40,297 nt of DNA from UBA9337 sp038331135 (GTDB taxonomy: Bacteria; Patescibacteriota; Minisyncoccia; Moranbacterales; UBA9337): positions 1 through 40,297 of the forward strand of contig JBBQOS010000003.1 of the NCBI GenBank assembly GCA_038331135.1, written 5' to 3'. The position numbers and the translations under genes are program-made. Within the stretch, counting starts at the first letter, position 1. Every line of letters begins with the position of its first letter. Positions 9,231 to 17,241 of the stretch are shown in pieces. Below the pieces are notes generated by a model. The model was not told the origin of the DNA. It made no database searches and worked only from the letters and a program-made list of their open reading frames with translations.

Positions 9231-11191
9231 AGTTTTCCTTTTCCAGCATCATATTTAAATCCTCTCATATTTTCAGTTACTTTTTGTGGACTTGTGTAGC
9301 TCTTAATTCTAGCCTCTGCTGCATTTACAACACCAGAGTTTCCAAACATCTTATCCATTTCTAATATTCTTTCTATATTTTGTTCTCTCCAATCTTGAGG
9401 ATCTATTTTATTGAAACTCTTTTGAGCTATAGCTTGTGTTTCACTTGCATTCAAAGACCGTCCTAGGCTTGTCATCTCATTGCTCACATTAGAGCTTATC
9501 TCCAGGTCTATGTTTTTCTTTCTAATATTTCCATCAAATAATTCCTTATAGACCTTGTTGTCCTTCAAAGAATTAAGAGCTTCTTTATATTGAGCTGCTG
9601 CTTTAATTGGGTCCTTGTCAAATCCCTTATTTTCTGCTCTCTCCAGAGCCAATGCCATTTTTTCTGCTTTTGTTCCTTCTTTATCAATTCTTGTTGCTTC
9701 TTTGTCTTCAACTCCATTATCTTCTTTCCATTTTTTTCTGTTTTCTTGAACTAATTTTTCATTTGCTCCCTTTACACCCATTTTATCTCCTATCTCAGCT
9801 GTTCTTTTATCAACTTGATCTTTATAATCAGTTCCAAATTGATTCCATCGGTTTTTAGTTGCGTTCCAAGTGCCGCCTAATCCTCCTTTGAATGCATACT
9901 TATCAACACCTCTGCCTACCATTTTGGTTCCTCCCCAGGCTGCCTTTCGCCCATAAGATTTAATATTACCTGCAGTTTTCTTTGCAAAATTCATCGCTGC
10001 TGCCGAAACCGTGATACCAAATTTTTGAGAAGCTATCAGCCCCATCCAAAGAAAAGTTACAGGAATGAGAAACTTTATTACGCTATTGGCAATTCCTTCA
10101 CCAATGCTTATGTTGCTAGAGAATAAAAGAACTGCCATATAAAAGAAAAATATCATAACGGGTCCCATTAAAGCGTATTTTAAAAGCGCACTCCACCAAT
10201 CATCAGCAATGTTCTTCGTTCCTGGAAAAAAGGCAAAAGCAAATCCAGCAGGAGATACTATTATAAGAATAGCAAAAGCTAGAATTCTTATTAACAAGTT
10301 TAAAGCAAAAGCAATTACGGTTATTAACATCATGAAAGTTAATAAAATATTGAATAATATAGCAGCTATGTCACTGCCGGTATCGCTGGCATTAGCCAAA
10401 GCATCACCCAACCCAGAAAAATTTGCGATATTAGCACTAGCACTTGTATTTGGAACCACAGCACTGTCTATTAAAAAATACATAGCTGAATTCGAAAAAT
10501 CAATAATAAATAATGTTATAGGATAACTAAAGTTAACCAAAAGAGCCATTACTACTAACATTATAATCATTTTTCTCAAATGATATTTTTCTACCTGAAA
10601 AATTGTTGCAAAAGCTGAAAACAACAAAATTAACATAAAAAATAAATTTAAAACATCTCTGACTATTGCCCAACCAATATAAATTCCTTCACACAGAAGA
10701 ATGCCCTTAATGATAGACTCTTTAAGAATCGCATCCATAAGAACTCCTGCTATACGAAAAAGCCTGGCAAGCAATTCATTTAGCGCAGATAACAGTGCTT
10801 TTATAGCCACTACAAAAATATTGTCGCCACCAGCCTTAGAATCGCCGGGATAAGTCGTTTCTCCGTCCTCATTTTTAATGCCACCCATACCCACTGCATC
10901 TGGCTGAGCTTCCATCCCTGCTTTCCATCCTTCCCAAATACCTTTAAAAGAAAAAAAAGCTTCAGCTTTATTATAAGTTTCAAAACTTATAAAATTGTAA
11001 TTGCTCAATTCATTTTTGGAAAAATTTATTTTTATACTAATATTAAAAACTATTATTACAAAAACTAAAAACAAACCTATTTTAATGAAGGATTTTTTAG
11101 AAAACTTTTTTAGCGAGTTTTTTATTCCATTAAATAATCTATCCTGAAACAAGTCAGAATGTTTAATAGAATCTTTCTCATTTTTTCTCAT
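9221..11191 (-). CDS. VirB6/TrbL-like polytopic membrane protein
   Basis: A 656-aa protein with an N-terminal membrane anchor at about 37-54, an extracytoplasmic loop containing a Gly/Asp-rich stretch (about 98-120), then five or six strong membrane segments between about 125 and 400. The block LAFAILIIVSPAGFAFAFFP is typical of VirB6/TrbL channel proteins. The last 250 residues are charged, soluble and helical. It is probably the first gene of the secretion operon: a likely promoter lies upstream and the next gene overlaps its stop. A TTG one codon upstream (11194) is possible, but the ATG at 11191 is the better start. VirB6 proteins form the inner-membrane channel; the assignment is by topology and context. 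Confidence 0.85.
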   Translation of the reverse strand: MRKNEKDSIKHSDLFQDRLFNGIKNSLKKFSKKSFIKIGLFLVFVIIVFNISIKINFSKNELSNYNFISFETYNKAEAFFSFKGIWEGWKAGMEAQPDAVGMGGIKNEDGETTYPGDSKAGGDNIFVVAIKALLSALNELLARLFRIAGVLMDAILKESIIKGILLCEGIYIGWAIVRDVLNLFFMLILLFSAFATIFQVEKYHLRKMIIMLVVMALLVNFSYPITLFIIDFSNSAMYFLIDSAVVPNTSASANIANFSGLGDALANASDTGSDIAAILFNILLTFMMLITVIAFALNLLIRILAFAILIIVSPAGFAFAFFPGTKNIADDWWSALLKYALMGPVMIFFFYMAVLLFSSNISIGEGIANSVIKFLIPVTFLWMGLIASQKFGITVSAAAMNFAKKTAGNIKSYGRKAAWGGTKMVGRGVDKYAFKGGLGGTWNATKNRWNQFGTDYKDQVDKRTAEIGDKMGVKGANEKLVQENRKKWKEDNGVEDKEATRIDKEGTKAEKMALALERAENKGFDKDPIKAAAQYKEALNSLKDNKVYKELFDGNIRKKNIDLEISSNVSNEMTSLGRSLNASETQAIAQKSFNKIDPQDWREQNIERILEMDKMFGNSGVVNAAEARIKSYTSPQKVTENMRGFKYDAGKGKLWA

Positions 11192-11214
11192 CAATAATTG
11201 TTATTGATTCTCTT

Positions 11215-11232
11215 GCAAGTTTAAAAACTTGC
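11215..11232. promoter_or_regulatory. 8-bp inverted repeat in the operon leader
   Basis: GCAAGTTT (11215-11222) and AAACTTGC (11225-11232) are perfect arms with a 2-base spacer. They lie between the putative promoter and the VirB6 start, 24 bases upstream of the ATG. It could be a repressor site or an mRNA hairpin over the translation start. Confidence 0.55.
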
Positions 11233-11267
11233 CTTTATTAAAAACTGCTTAACGTTACAGAAAATAG

Positions 11268-11296
11268 TTTATCAGATTTTAATAAAGTTGAATCAA
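11268..11296 (-). promoter_or_regulatory. Putative sigma70 promoter of the T4SS operon
   Basis: Read on the minus strand: -35 TTGATT (11296-11291), a 17-base spacer, then -10 GATAAA (11273-11268). The VirB6 ATG is about 77 bases downstream. The spacing is ideal and the hexamers are moderate matches in AT-rich DNA. Confidence 0.45.
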
Positions 11297-11510
11297 AAAA
11301 ATAATTTTTGTATTTATTTGCTTTAAACTTACTTTCCTTATTTTACCACAAAAACAAAGAAAAAATAAATGCATCAAGGAGTAATATTTTTTCTTTTTTT
11401 ATTATAACAGAAATTTAAAAATACACAAAATTTTATTTACTTAAATTTAAAAAATATAAAAAATTTACCCCAAAATAAATTTTAAAATAAATAAAAAATA
11501 TTACCAAATT

Positions 11511-11549
11511 AAAACCACCAGAATTTGCGACTGCAAAAATCTAGTGGTC
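11511..11549 (-). terminator. Rho-independent terminator of the small membrane-protein pair
   Basis: On the minus strand, ACCACTAGATTTTTGC pairs with GCAAATTCTGGTGGT with few mismatches and is followed by TTTTAATTT. It lies just after the stop of the 11558-11779 gene. A second small palindrome, CTGTAGACCTACAG, covers the stop codon at 11551-11564. Confidence 0.7.
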
Positions 11550-11557
11550 CTGTAGAC

Positions 11558-11779
11558 CTACAGAATGAGTTCTCGGGTATTTTTTTCTTTGGCGTTCATT
11601 AACCTGTAGATTCCAACCAAGATAAGTCCAGTTGAAATTGCAAAAAAAATACCAGCCCACGCTCCTGCCTTTAAAGAGCCCGAATAATATAGCAGGTATT
11701 TGTTGAATAGAGCCATTACAGAAAGAGCCAATGACAATATCAAAAATAGTGCCCCTGAAAACAATATTGCAATACCCAT
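11558..11779 (-). CDS. Small membrane protein, unknown
   Basis: A 73-aa protein with two hydrophobic segments (about 2-24 and 38-60) and a charged tail NAKEKNTREL. It starts at ATG 11779, 16 bases after the preceding small gene, and ends at a clear terminator, so the two form a two-gene unit. No family is recognised. The GC content seems higher than in the flanking DNA. It could be a membrane stress or anti-phage peptide pair, but nothing in the sequence proves that. Confidence 0.6.
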   Translation of the reverse strand: MGIAILFSGALFLILSLALSVMALFNKYLLYYSGSLKAGAWAGIFFAISTGLILVGIYRLMNAKEKNTRELIL

Positions 11780-11795
11780 TCCAATTTTTTTGTTT

Positions 11796-11993
11796 TTAGG
11801 AAGAGTAATTTTTAATCCCCAAACAAAAAAAAATGAGTGCTAATATACAAAAAACCAGTCCAGTGATTACCAGGTTTGAGAACATAGCAACAGAAAGGAA
11901 ACCAAGAGCTACGGAAATCATAACCGCAAAACCATGCTGACTGCCTCCCCACAGAGTGAAAAATGACGCCAGAGTAAGCCACAACCCCGCCAT
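11796..11993 (-). CDS. Small membrane protein, unknown
   Basis: A 65-aa protein with two hydrophobic segments (about 3-17 with 22-35, and 40-58), ending in GIKNYSS. The chosen start is the ATG at 11993; an in-frame TTG directly before it is less likely. An AAAGGTG stretch on the minus strand about 20 bases upstream may aid initiation. It is the first gene of a two-gene unit with 11558-11779. No family is recognised. Confidence 0.6.
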   Translation of the reverse strand: MAGLWLTLASFFTLWGGSQHGFAVMISVALGFLSVAMFSNLVITGLVFCILALIFFCLGIKNYSS

Positions 11994-12176
11994 CAATATG
12001 ACATAGCTAAAGCACCTTTAAAAACATTTCGTATTTCAATTTCATATCCCTCAAATTCCAATTCCGTTTTTATGACAGTTGACAATTGGATAAATTCATC
12101 TACAAAGAATTACCTCTTATTTATCATTTTAAATTTATGAGTTTTATTAAAAATGTGACATTTGGATTTTGTCATT

Positions 12177-13361
12177 TTAATAGATATATCCTTTTATCAC
12201 CCTACTGTTTGTAGATATTGTTCTTTTACTGGTTTTCGCCCAGCCTTTATAATTCATTTCTGAAACAGTTACTGTTCCTTTGCCCACAGACTCAACAACC
12301 GCGACATGCCCCCACCAAGATTCTGAAGTAACAAGAATCGCTCCCTTTTGCGGAGTTTTTCCTGTTTTATAACCTTGGGCTTTAGCGTTATATAACCATG
12401 TTCCAGCATTTCCGCCCCACGGCACGAATCTTTTTTGAGCCACATACCAAGTACAATATCCATAAGGAAATTTATGTCCCAAGCCAGCTTTACCATCTAA
12501 TTTTATCGTTCCTGAAACTTTAGGATCACCACCTACAGGAGTAGCGTATTCTCTTCTATCAATTCCAACGGAATCCGTTACGGCTGGAATAGGAATTTCT
12601 TTTTGTCCTCCAGGAATGACAATTTCTTGACCCTCCCTTATTTCTCCGTTGGCTGGGATGCTGTCATTAAAAGAAATTATTTTTTCTCTTTCTGCTTTAT
12701 ATTCTTTGGCGATATTATCCAAGGTATCTCCTTTTTTAACCACATAGGTCAATCCAGCTACCGGCAAAATAAATATCTTATCCCCAGGCCTTATCTCGTC
12801 TACATTTTCAATATCATTAGCCCAAAGAATTGTATTGGTAGTTATGCTAAATTTCTGCGCAATAGTGCTAACGGTGTCACCCTCCTTAACCAAATAAACC
12901 TCCACCCCCCCGTCTTCTTCTGGATCTCTCAATACGGGACCAGAAGGAGCACTTATAATTTTCCCAGCTACCGCCATAATTTGGCTCAAATCATCTTCTT
13001 TAAAATCTGGATCGACTGCTCTACTGGCTACAGAAATTGGACTAAGTGCTGCTCTCTTGTTATTTGCCACCTCCATCGTCATATCATTTTTAATAGTGCT
13101 GGTGTGATTATTTCTCCATTGTCCACTTAAAAACCCACTTGATTTACCACTGGCAGCTATGTTGGTGGCAGTAACTAGCATGGCACTACAAACAACCACA
13201 GCCAAAGCAGAATATTTCCTGAAAAGATCTAATATTTTAATGGTTCGATGCTCTTTTACATAAAGAGCAATCTTTTTTTGAAAGCTATAAAGCTCTGTTT
13301 GAAAATTTTTACTTTTAGTTGGAATTTTTTTAAAAAATTCCTTGAATTGTTTTTTGCGAAT
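12177..13361 (-). CDS. Secreted LysM-LysM-CHAP peptidoglycan hydrolase (start uncertain)
   Basis: Numbering is from the in-frame TTG at 13205 (342 aa). Two LysM peptidoglycan-binding domains lie at 103-148 (YLVKEGDTVSTIAQKF) and 153-198 (YVVKKGDTLDNIAKEY). A CHAP amidase/endopeptidase domain follows at 245-340 with catalytic Cys251 (GYCTWYVA), His300 (WGHVAVVE) and Glu316 (SEMNY). The frame stays open for 58 codons upstream of the TTG with coding-like sequence, including VKEHRTIKILDLFRKYSA just before a hydrophobic export segment. That stretch has no ATG, GTG or TTG. I place the start at an ATT (13361) preceded by AGAAGGA ten bases away; the TTG is the alternative. Its position upstream of the secretion operon suggests a VirB1-like role in opening the wall, or general wall remodelling. 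Confidence 0.85.
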   Translation of the reverse strand: MRKKQFKEFFKKIPTKSKNFQTELYSFQKKIALYVKEHRTIKILDLFRKYSALAVVVCSAMLVTATNIAASGKSSGFLSGQWRNNHTSTIKNDMTMEVANNKRAALSPISVASRAVDPDFKEDDLSQIMAVAGKIISAPSGPVLRDPEEDGGVEVYLVKEGDTVSTIAQKFSITTNTILWANDIENVDEIRPGDKIFILPVAGLTYVVKKGDTLDNIAKEYKAEREKIISFNDSIPANGEIREGQEIVIPGGQKEIPIPAVTDSVGIDRREYATPVGGDPKVSGTIKLDGKAGLGHKFPYGYCTWYVAQKRFVPWGGNAGTWLYNAKAQGYKTGKTPQKGAILVTSESWWGHVAVVESVGKGTVTVSEMNYKGWAKTSKRTISTNSRVIKGYIY

Positions 13362-13799
13362 ACAGCAAAAATCCTTCTTTTAGCTCAAATTGTTAGAATT
13401 TTGCAATTAAACAGCAATTTTTCATCAAATTTGAACTCTAATTTTTATACTTAAGCAATTATATTATTATTAAAGAGCAAAGTCAACGAACTTATCCACA
13501 GTTTATCAACAGAAAAATATAATATTGAGCATATTTTAACTATTGAAATTATTGTAGCCTTAAATTATCTAGTTAAAGTATTAATAGCTAATAGTTAAGA
13601 TGTAAAATTTACGACTTTCGATATAAGAATAATAGATATTTCTTTCATAAATTTTAAATCGTAAATCATAATTCACAACCAATTGACCAGTTACTGATGA
13701 CCTAAGTGTTGTTTTAATATTTTAATGCTCTTTTGTTTTTATGGTTTATGCTCTATGTTTTATATTTCCTGTTCTATGCTAGTGTGTTAGAATATATCT
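13362..13799. other. Intergenic region with DnaA-box pair and word repeats
   Basis: No credible gene. It contains two DnaA-box-like 9-mers (13492-13511) and AT-rich DNA. Imperfect word repeats of the ATTTACGA/TCGTAAAT type occur near 13608-13658, and TTTATG/CTATG words lie near 13735-13785, just before the recombinase start. Confidence 0.6.
13492..13511 (+). promoter_or_regulatory. Paired DnaA boxes
   Basis: TTATCCACA (13492-13500), a perfect consensus DnaA box, is followed after two bases by TTATCAACA (13503-13511), a one-mismatch box in the same orientation. It sits between the hydrolase gene and the Xer recombinase gene, about 16 kb from dnaA. Confidence 0.6.
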
Positions 13800-14714
13800 A
13801 TGGCGCACAATTATTTAGCCTCACTAAAAAATGACTTTTTGGAACATCTAGAGATAGATTTAAATAGGTCTCAAAAAACTATTGAAAACTACAACCATTA
13901 TCTAGATCGCTTTTTGGGTTTTTCCAAGATAACTCAAGCCAAGAATATTGAATTAAATTTAGTTAAAAAATATCGACTTCATCTAAACAGACTTGAAAAC
14001 GAAAAAGGAGAAAAACTCAAAAAAATCACTCAAAATTATCACATCATTGCTTTACGTAATTTCCTTAAATATCTAGCTAAACAGGACATTGTTACTCTTT
14101 CGGCCGAAAAAATAGAAGTTGGCAAAAATCTCCAACAAGAAATGATTTTTTTAAGTTTTGGAGAAATAGAGCGCATATTTAATGAAGCTACTGGCAAAAA
14201 TCTCCAATCCCTCAGAGATCGTGCCATATTAGAACTTCTTTTCTCGGCCGGTCTTCGCGTTTCGGAGCTTTCATCTTTAAATATTGAGCACCTCAACCTA
14301 AAAACTCAAGAATTTAGCATTATTGGTAAGGGATCAAAAATGCGAGTGGTTTTCATTTCTGACTCAGCTAAAAATGCCTTAGAAAGATATCTCTACCAGC
14401 GAACAGATATTGATCCGGCCTTATTTATCCGGACCAAAAAAATAGGCTTCAAAAAAGAAGATAACTTAAGACTCACTTCTCGCTCGATTCAAAGAATAGT
14501 AAAATTTTATTCCAGAAAAGCAGGCATTATTAAGGATGTTCATCCACATACTTTCCGCCACAGTTTTGCTACCGACCTCCTAGCTAATGGTGCCGATATC
14601 CGCAGTGTTCAGATTATGTTGGGGCATTCCTCCATAACCACCACTCAGATTTATACTCATGTTACCAATCCACAATTACGCGATATTCATAAAAAGTTTC
14701 ATACAAAGAAATGA
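13800..14714 (+). CDS. xerC/xerD: Tyrosine recombinase XerC/XerD
   Basis: A 304-aa, full-length tyrosine recombinase. The N-terminal SAM-like core-binding domain covers about 5-95 and the catalytic domain about 115-300. All active-site residues are present: Arg153 (GLRVSEL), Lys177 (GKGSK), His250 and Arg253 (HPHTFRHSFA), His276 (LGHSS) and the nucleophile Tyr285 (TTQIYTHV). Such enzymes resolve chromosome dimers at dif; CPR bacteria often have one copy that serves alone. I found no dif-like site in the flanks. It stands alone on the plus strand. The start is ATG at 13800 with no strong ribosome-binding site. Confidence 0.93.
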   Translation: MAHNYLASLKNDFLEHLEIDLNRSQKTIENYNHYLDRFLGFSKITQAKNIELNLVKKYRLHLNRLENEKGEKLKKITQNYHIIALRNFLKYLAKQDIVTLSAEKIEVGKNLQQEMIFLSFGEIERIFNEATGKNLQSLRDRAILELLFSAGLRVSELSSLNIEHLNLKTQEFSIIGKGSKMRVVFISDSAKNALERYLYQRTDIDPALFIRTKKIGFKKEDNLRLTSRSIQRIVKFYSRKAGIIKDVHPHTFRHSFATDLLANGADIRSVQIMLGHSSITTTQIYTHVTNPQLRDIHKKFHTKK

Positions 14715-15012
14715 TAGCTCTCGTCATCTGTCATCTATCAAAGATCATAAAATAACTGTACTTGCGAATAAATGCTGTACTTAAAAGTTATGTGGCCGTC
14801 TTAATATTTCAATATTTATCGTTAGAAATTACTACCTGTCTATGGGCAAGGTTTCGTCATAACCTCTCCACAAAGCACACGTGCATTCGTTGATTGCCCC
14901 ATTAATTACATAATCTCTTTGCGATAACAAATAATTTAACTCTATATCCAAAAACAATTTACAACTAAAACATCTAAAACAATTTTAACATCTATAACAT
15001 TTAGAATATTAT

Positions 15013-17241
15013 ATGAATTTATTAGAATCGCTAAATTCTTCTCAAAAAGAAGCTGTCACCACCACTGAAGGTCCGGTTTTAGTTATCGCTGGCGCAGGAA
15101 GTGGAAAAACCAAAACCCTTACCCATCGCGTAGTTTATCTTATTCAGGAAAAAAATATTGCTCCCCAAAACATCTTGGCTGTAACTTTTACCAATAAAGC
15201 TTCCATGGAAATGAAAGAACGCATCACTAAACTCCTTAAAGAAAGCTCCGGAGGATTATCTGGATTTCCCCACATTGGTACCTTTCATAATATCTGCGCC
15301 AAAATTTTACGCAAAGAAATTGATAATCTAGGCTACAAAAAAACTTTTAATATTTTTGACGATCAGGACCAACTCGCCTTAGTTAAAAGAATTTTTAAAA
15401 CCTTAGAAATAAATAAGGACCAATTTAACCCCAGGGGTATTTTGAGCTTTATTTCCAAGGCCAAAAATGAACTAAAAAATTCTGAGATGTTTGAACTTGG
15501 CGCTAATGGTTATTACGAAGAAATAGTTTCCAAGGTTTATAAAAACTATCAAAAAGAATTAAAAGAAAATAATGCGTTGGATTTTGATGATCTAATTCTT
15601 TTAACGGTCACTATTTTTGAAAAGTTTCCCAACATCTTGGCATATTATCAGGGACTATTTAGATATATTATGGTTGATGAATATCAAGACACCAATCATG
15701 CCCAATATAAATTAATTAAATTGCTATCTTCTGAACACAAAAATATTTGGGTTTGCGGGGACGACTGGCAGTCAATTTATGGCTGGCGCCAGGCTAATAT
15801 CGAAAACATTTTAAATTTTGAAAAAGATTACTCTAACGCTAAAGAAATTAAGCTGGAACAAAATTATCGCTCTACTCAAATTATCTTGGACGCTGCGGCT
15901 GAAATTATCGCTAAAAATGTTAACCAAAAAAGTAAGAAGATTTGGACTGAAAAAAAAGGTGGTCATCTCATTACTTCTTTTGAAGCCTCAGACGAAAAAG
16001 AAGAAGCCGAATTTATTGCTAAAGAAATTCAATCTAGTCTACAACTAACAGTTCACGGTTTACAGGAAAAAAATAATTCTAATAAATCAACCCCCCCCCA
16101 CCATGAACCAAGAACTACAAACCGTGAACTATCAACCAAGAACTATTCAGATTTTGCCATCCTTTACCGCACCAACGCGCAATCTCGAATTATTGAAGAA
16201 ATTATGTTAAAAAATTCTATTCCCTATCGGATTATTGGGGGCATAAAATTTTATCAAAGAAAAGAAGTTAAAGACATTATTGCCTATCTTCGCCTTGTTC
16301 AAAATCCCAGCGACTCTATTTGCCTAGAAAGAATTATTAATGAACCCAAGCGCGGACTTGGCAAAGCTACTTTGCAAAAATGGCTTTATTTTTCTAAAGA
16401 AAAAAATATTAATCCGATAGAGGCGGGCTTGCTTCTAAAAAATGAAACTTTTTTAAATAAAAATAAAAGTTTGGCTATTATTACTTTTTGCGAATTTATT
16501 AATAACGTTGTTGAGCTAAAAAATGAATTAAACTTATCTCAGCTGATTCGTAAAATTTTTAAACTTTCCGGTTACGAAAAAATGTTGGAAGATATGGGCG
16601 AAGAAGGCGAAGTTAAATCTGAAAATATTAAGGAACTTTTGAGTGTTTCTAAGAAATATAAAAATGATTTGGCCATTGATTCGATTGATCAATTTTTAGA
16701 AGAAGTTGCTCTTGTTTCAGACACAGATAAAATTGACCAAGATCATAATTCCGTCCATATGATGACCCTGCATAGCGCCAAGGGACTTGAGTTTCCAGTA
16801 ATTTTTATCGCTGGACTAGAAGAAGGCATTTTGCCTCACTCTCGTAGTATGTTGAGTCATAAAGAAATGGAAGAGGAAAGACGCCTTATGTATGTAGGTA
16901 TTACTAGAGCCAAGGAAAAAGTTTACCTACTCTTCACAAATCTTCGCACTATTTTTGGCTCTACTCAATCCAACACTCCCTCTCGCTTCCTTGATGATAT
17001 TCCGTCTCATTTGATGGAAGTTTCCGAACCGGCCACTGAAAGTTTCTTTAAATCCATTTTTAATAAAAAACCCGACGCTAAAAAAAATATTAACAAATTT
17101 AAAGATGGACAAAAGGTTTCTCATTTAGAATTTGGCGATGGCATAATTATTTCTACTCACAATGATGTTTTAACTGTTGTTTTTAAAAAAGTTGGCATCA
17201 AAAAACTCTCTTCTACCCACGCCCGCCTGACTCGCTTGTGA
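15013..17241 (+). CDS. pcrA: ATP-dependent DNA helicase PcrA/UvrD
   Basis: A 742-aa superfamily 1A helicase. Visible motifs are the Q motif LNSSQKEAV (7-15), Walker A AGAGSGKT (26-33), TxFHNICAKILR (90-100), motif II MVDEYQDT (220-227), motif III GDDWQSIYGWRQAN (249-262) and motif IV QNYRS. Motifs V (LHSAKGLEFPVIF) and VI (RRLMYVGITRAKE) are near the C-terminus, followed by a short tail domain (FGDGIIIS). The enzyme unwinds DNA in repair and removes RecA or transcription complexes. Residues 342-377 are an unusual Pro/His/Thr/Asn-rich insert lying between EFIAKEIQ and YSDFAILYR, which are close together in relatives; its DNA is an inverted-repeat element (see repeat entry). Start ATG at 15013. 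Confidence 0.95.
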   Translation: MNLLESLNSSQKEAVTTTEGPVLVIAGAGSGKTKTLTHRVVYLIQEKNIAPQNILAVTFTNKASMEMKERITKLLKESSGGLSGFPHIGTFHNICAKILRKEIDNLGYKKTFNIFDDQDQLALVKRIFKTLEINKDQFNPRGILSFISKAKNELKNSEMFELGANGYYEEIVSKVYKNYQKELKENNALDFDDLILLTVTIFEKFPNILAYYQGLFRYIMVDEYQDTNHAQYKLIKLLSSEHKNIWVCGDDWQSIYGWRQANIENILNFEKDYSNAKEIKLEQNYRSTQIILDAAAEIIAKNVNQKSKKIWTEKKGGHLITSFEASDEKEEAEFIAKEIQSSLQLTVHGLQEKNNSNKSTPPHHEPRTTNRELSTKNYSDFAILYRTNAQSRIIEEIMLKNSIPYRIIGGIKFYQRKEVKDIIAYLRLVQNPSDSICLERIINEPKRGLGKATLQKWLYFSKEKNINPIEAGLLLKNETFLNKNKSLAIITFCEFINNVVELKNELNLSQLIRKIFKLSGYEKMLEDMGEEGEVKSENIKELLSVSKKYKNDLAIDSIDQFLEEVALVSDTDKIDQDHNSVHMMTLHSAKGLEFPVIFIAGLEEGILPHSRSMLSHKEMEEERRLMYVGITRAKEKVYLLFTNLRTIFGSTQSNTPSRFLDDIPSHLMEVSEPATESFFKSIFNKKPDAKKNINKFKDGQKVSHLEFGDGIIISTHNDVLTVVFKKVGIKKLSSTHARLTRL
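16037..16146 (+). repeat. Inverted-repeat insertion inside pcrA, with a C9 tract
   Basis: AGTTCACGGTTT (16050-16061) and AAACCGTGAACT (16119-16130) are perfect 12-bp inverted arms. Between and beside them are degenerate tandem words (CCATGAACC, CAAGAACTA, CCGTGAACTA) and a run of nine C (16091-16099). The segment keeps the frame and encodes about 36 residues absent from other PcrA proteins. It has the composition of intergenic repeats, not of the gene. Confidence 0.75.

Larger units (their letters stand above)
11195..11510. other. AT-rich leader of the T4SS operon, no gene seen
   Basis: About 316 bases with no credible coding frame. It holds the putative operon promoter (11268-11296) and an inverted repeat (11215-11232). 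The part from 11330 to 11510 is almost pure A/T. Confidence 0.7.

Noticed and set aside
13800..14714. Phage-type integrase marking a mobile element
   Set aside because: Length and motifs fit the housekeeping XerC/D group; no attachment sites, phage genes or flanking repeats are seen around it.
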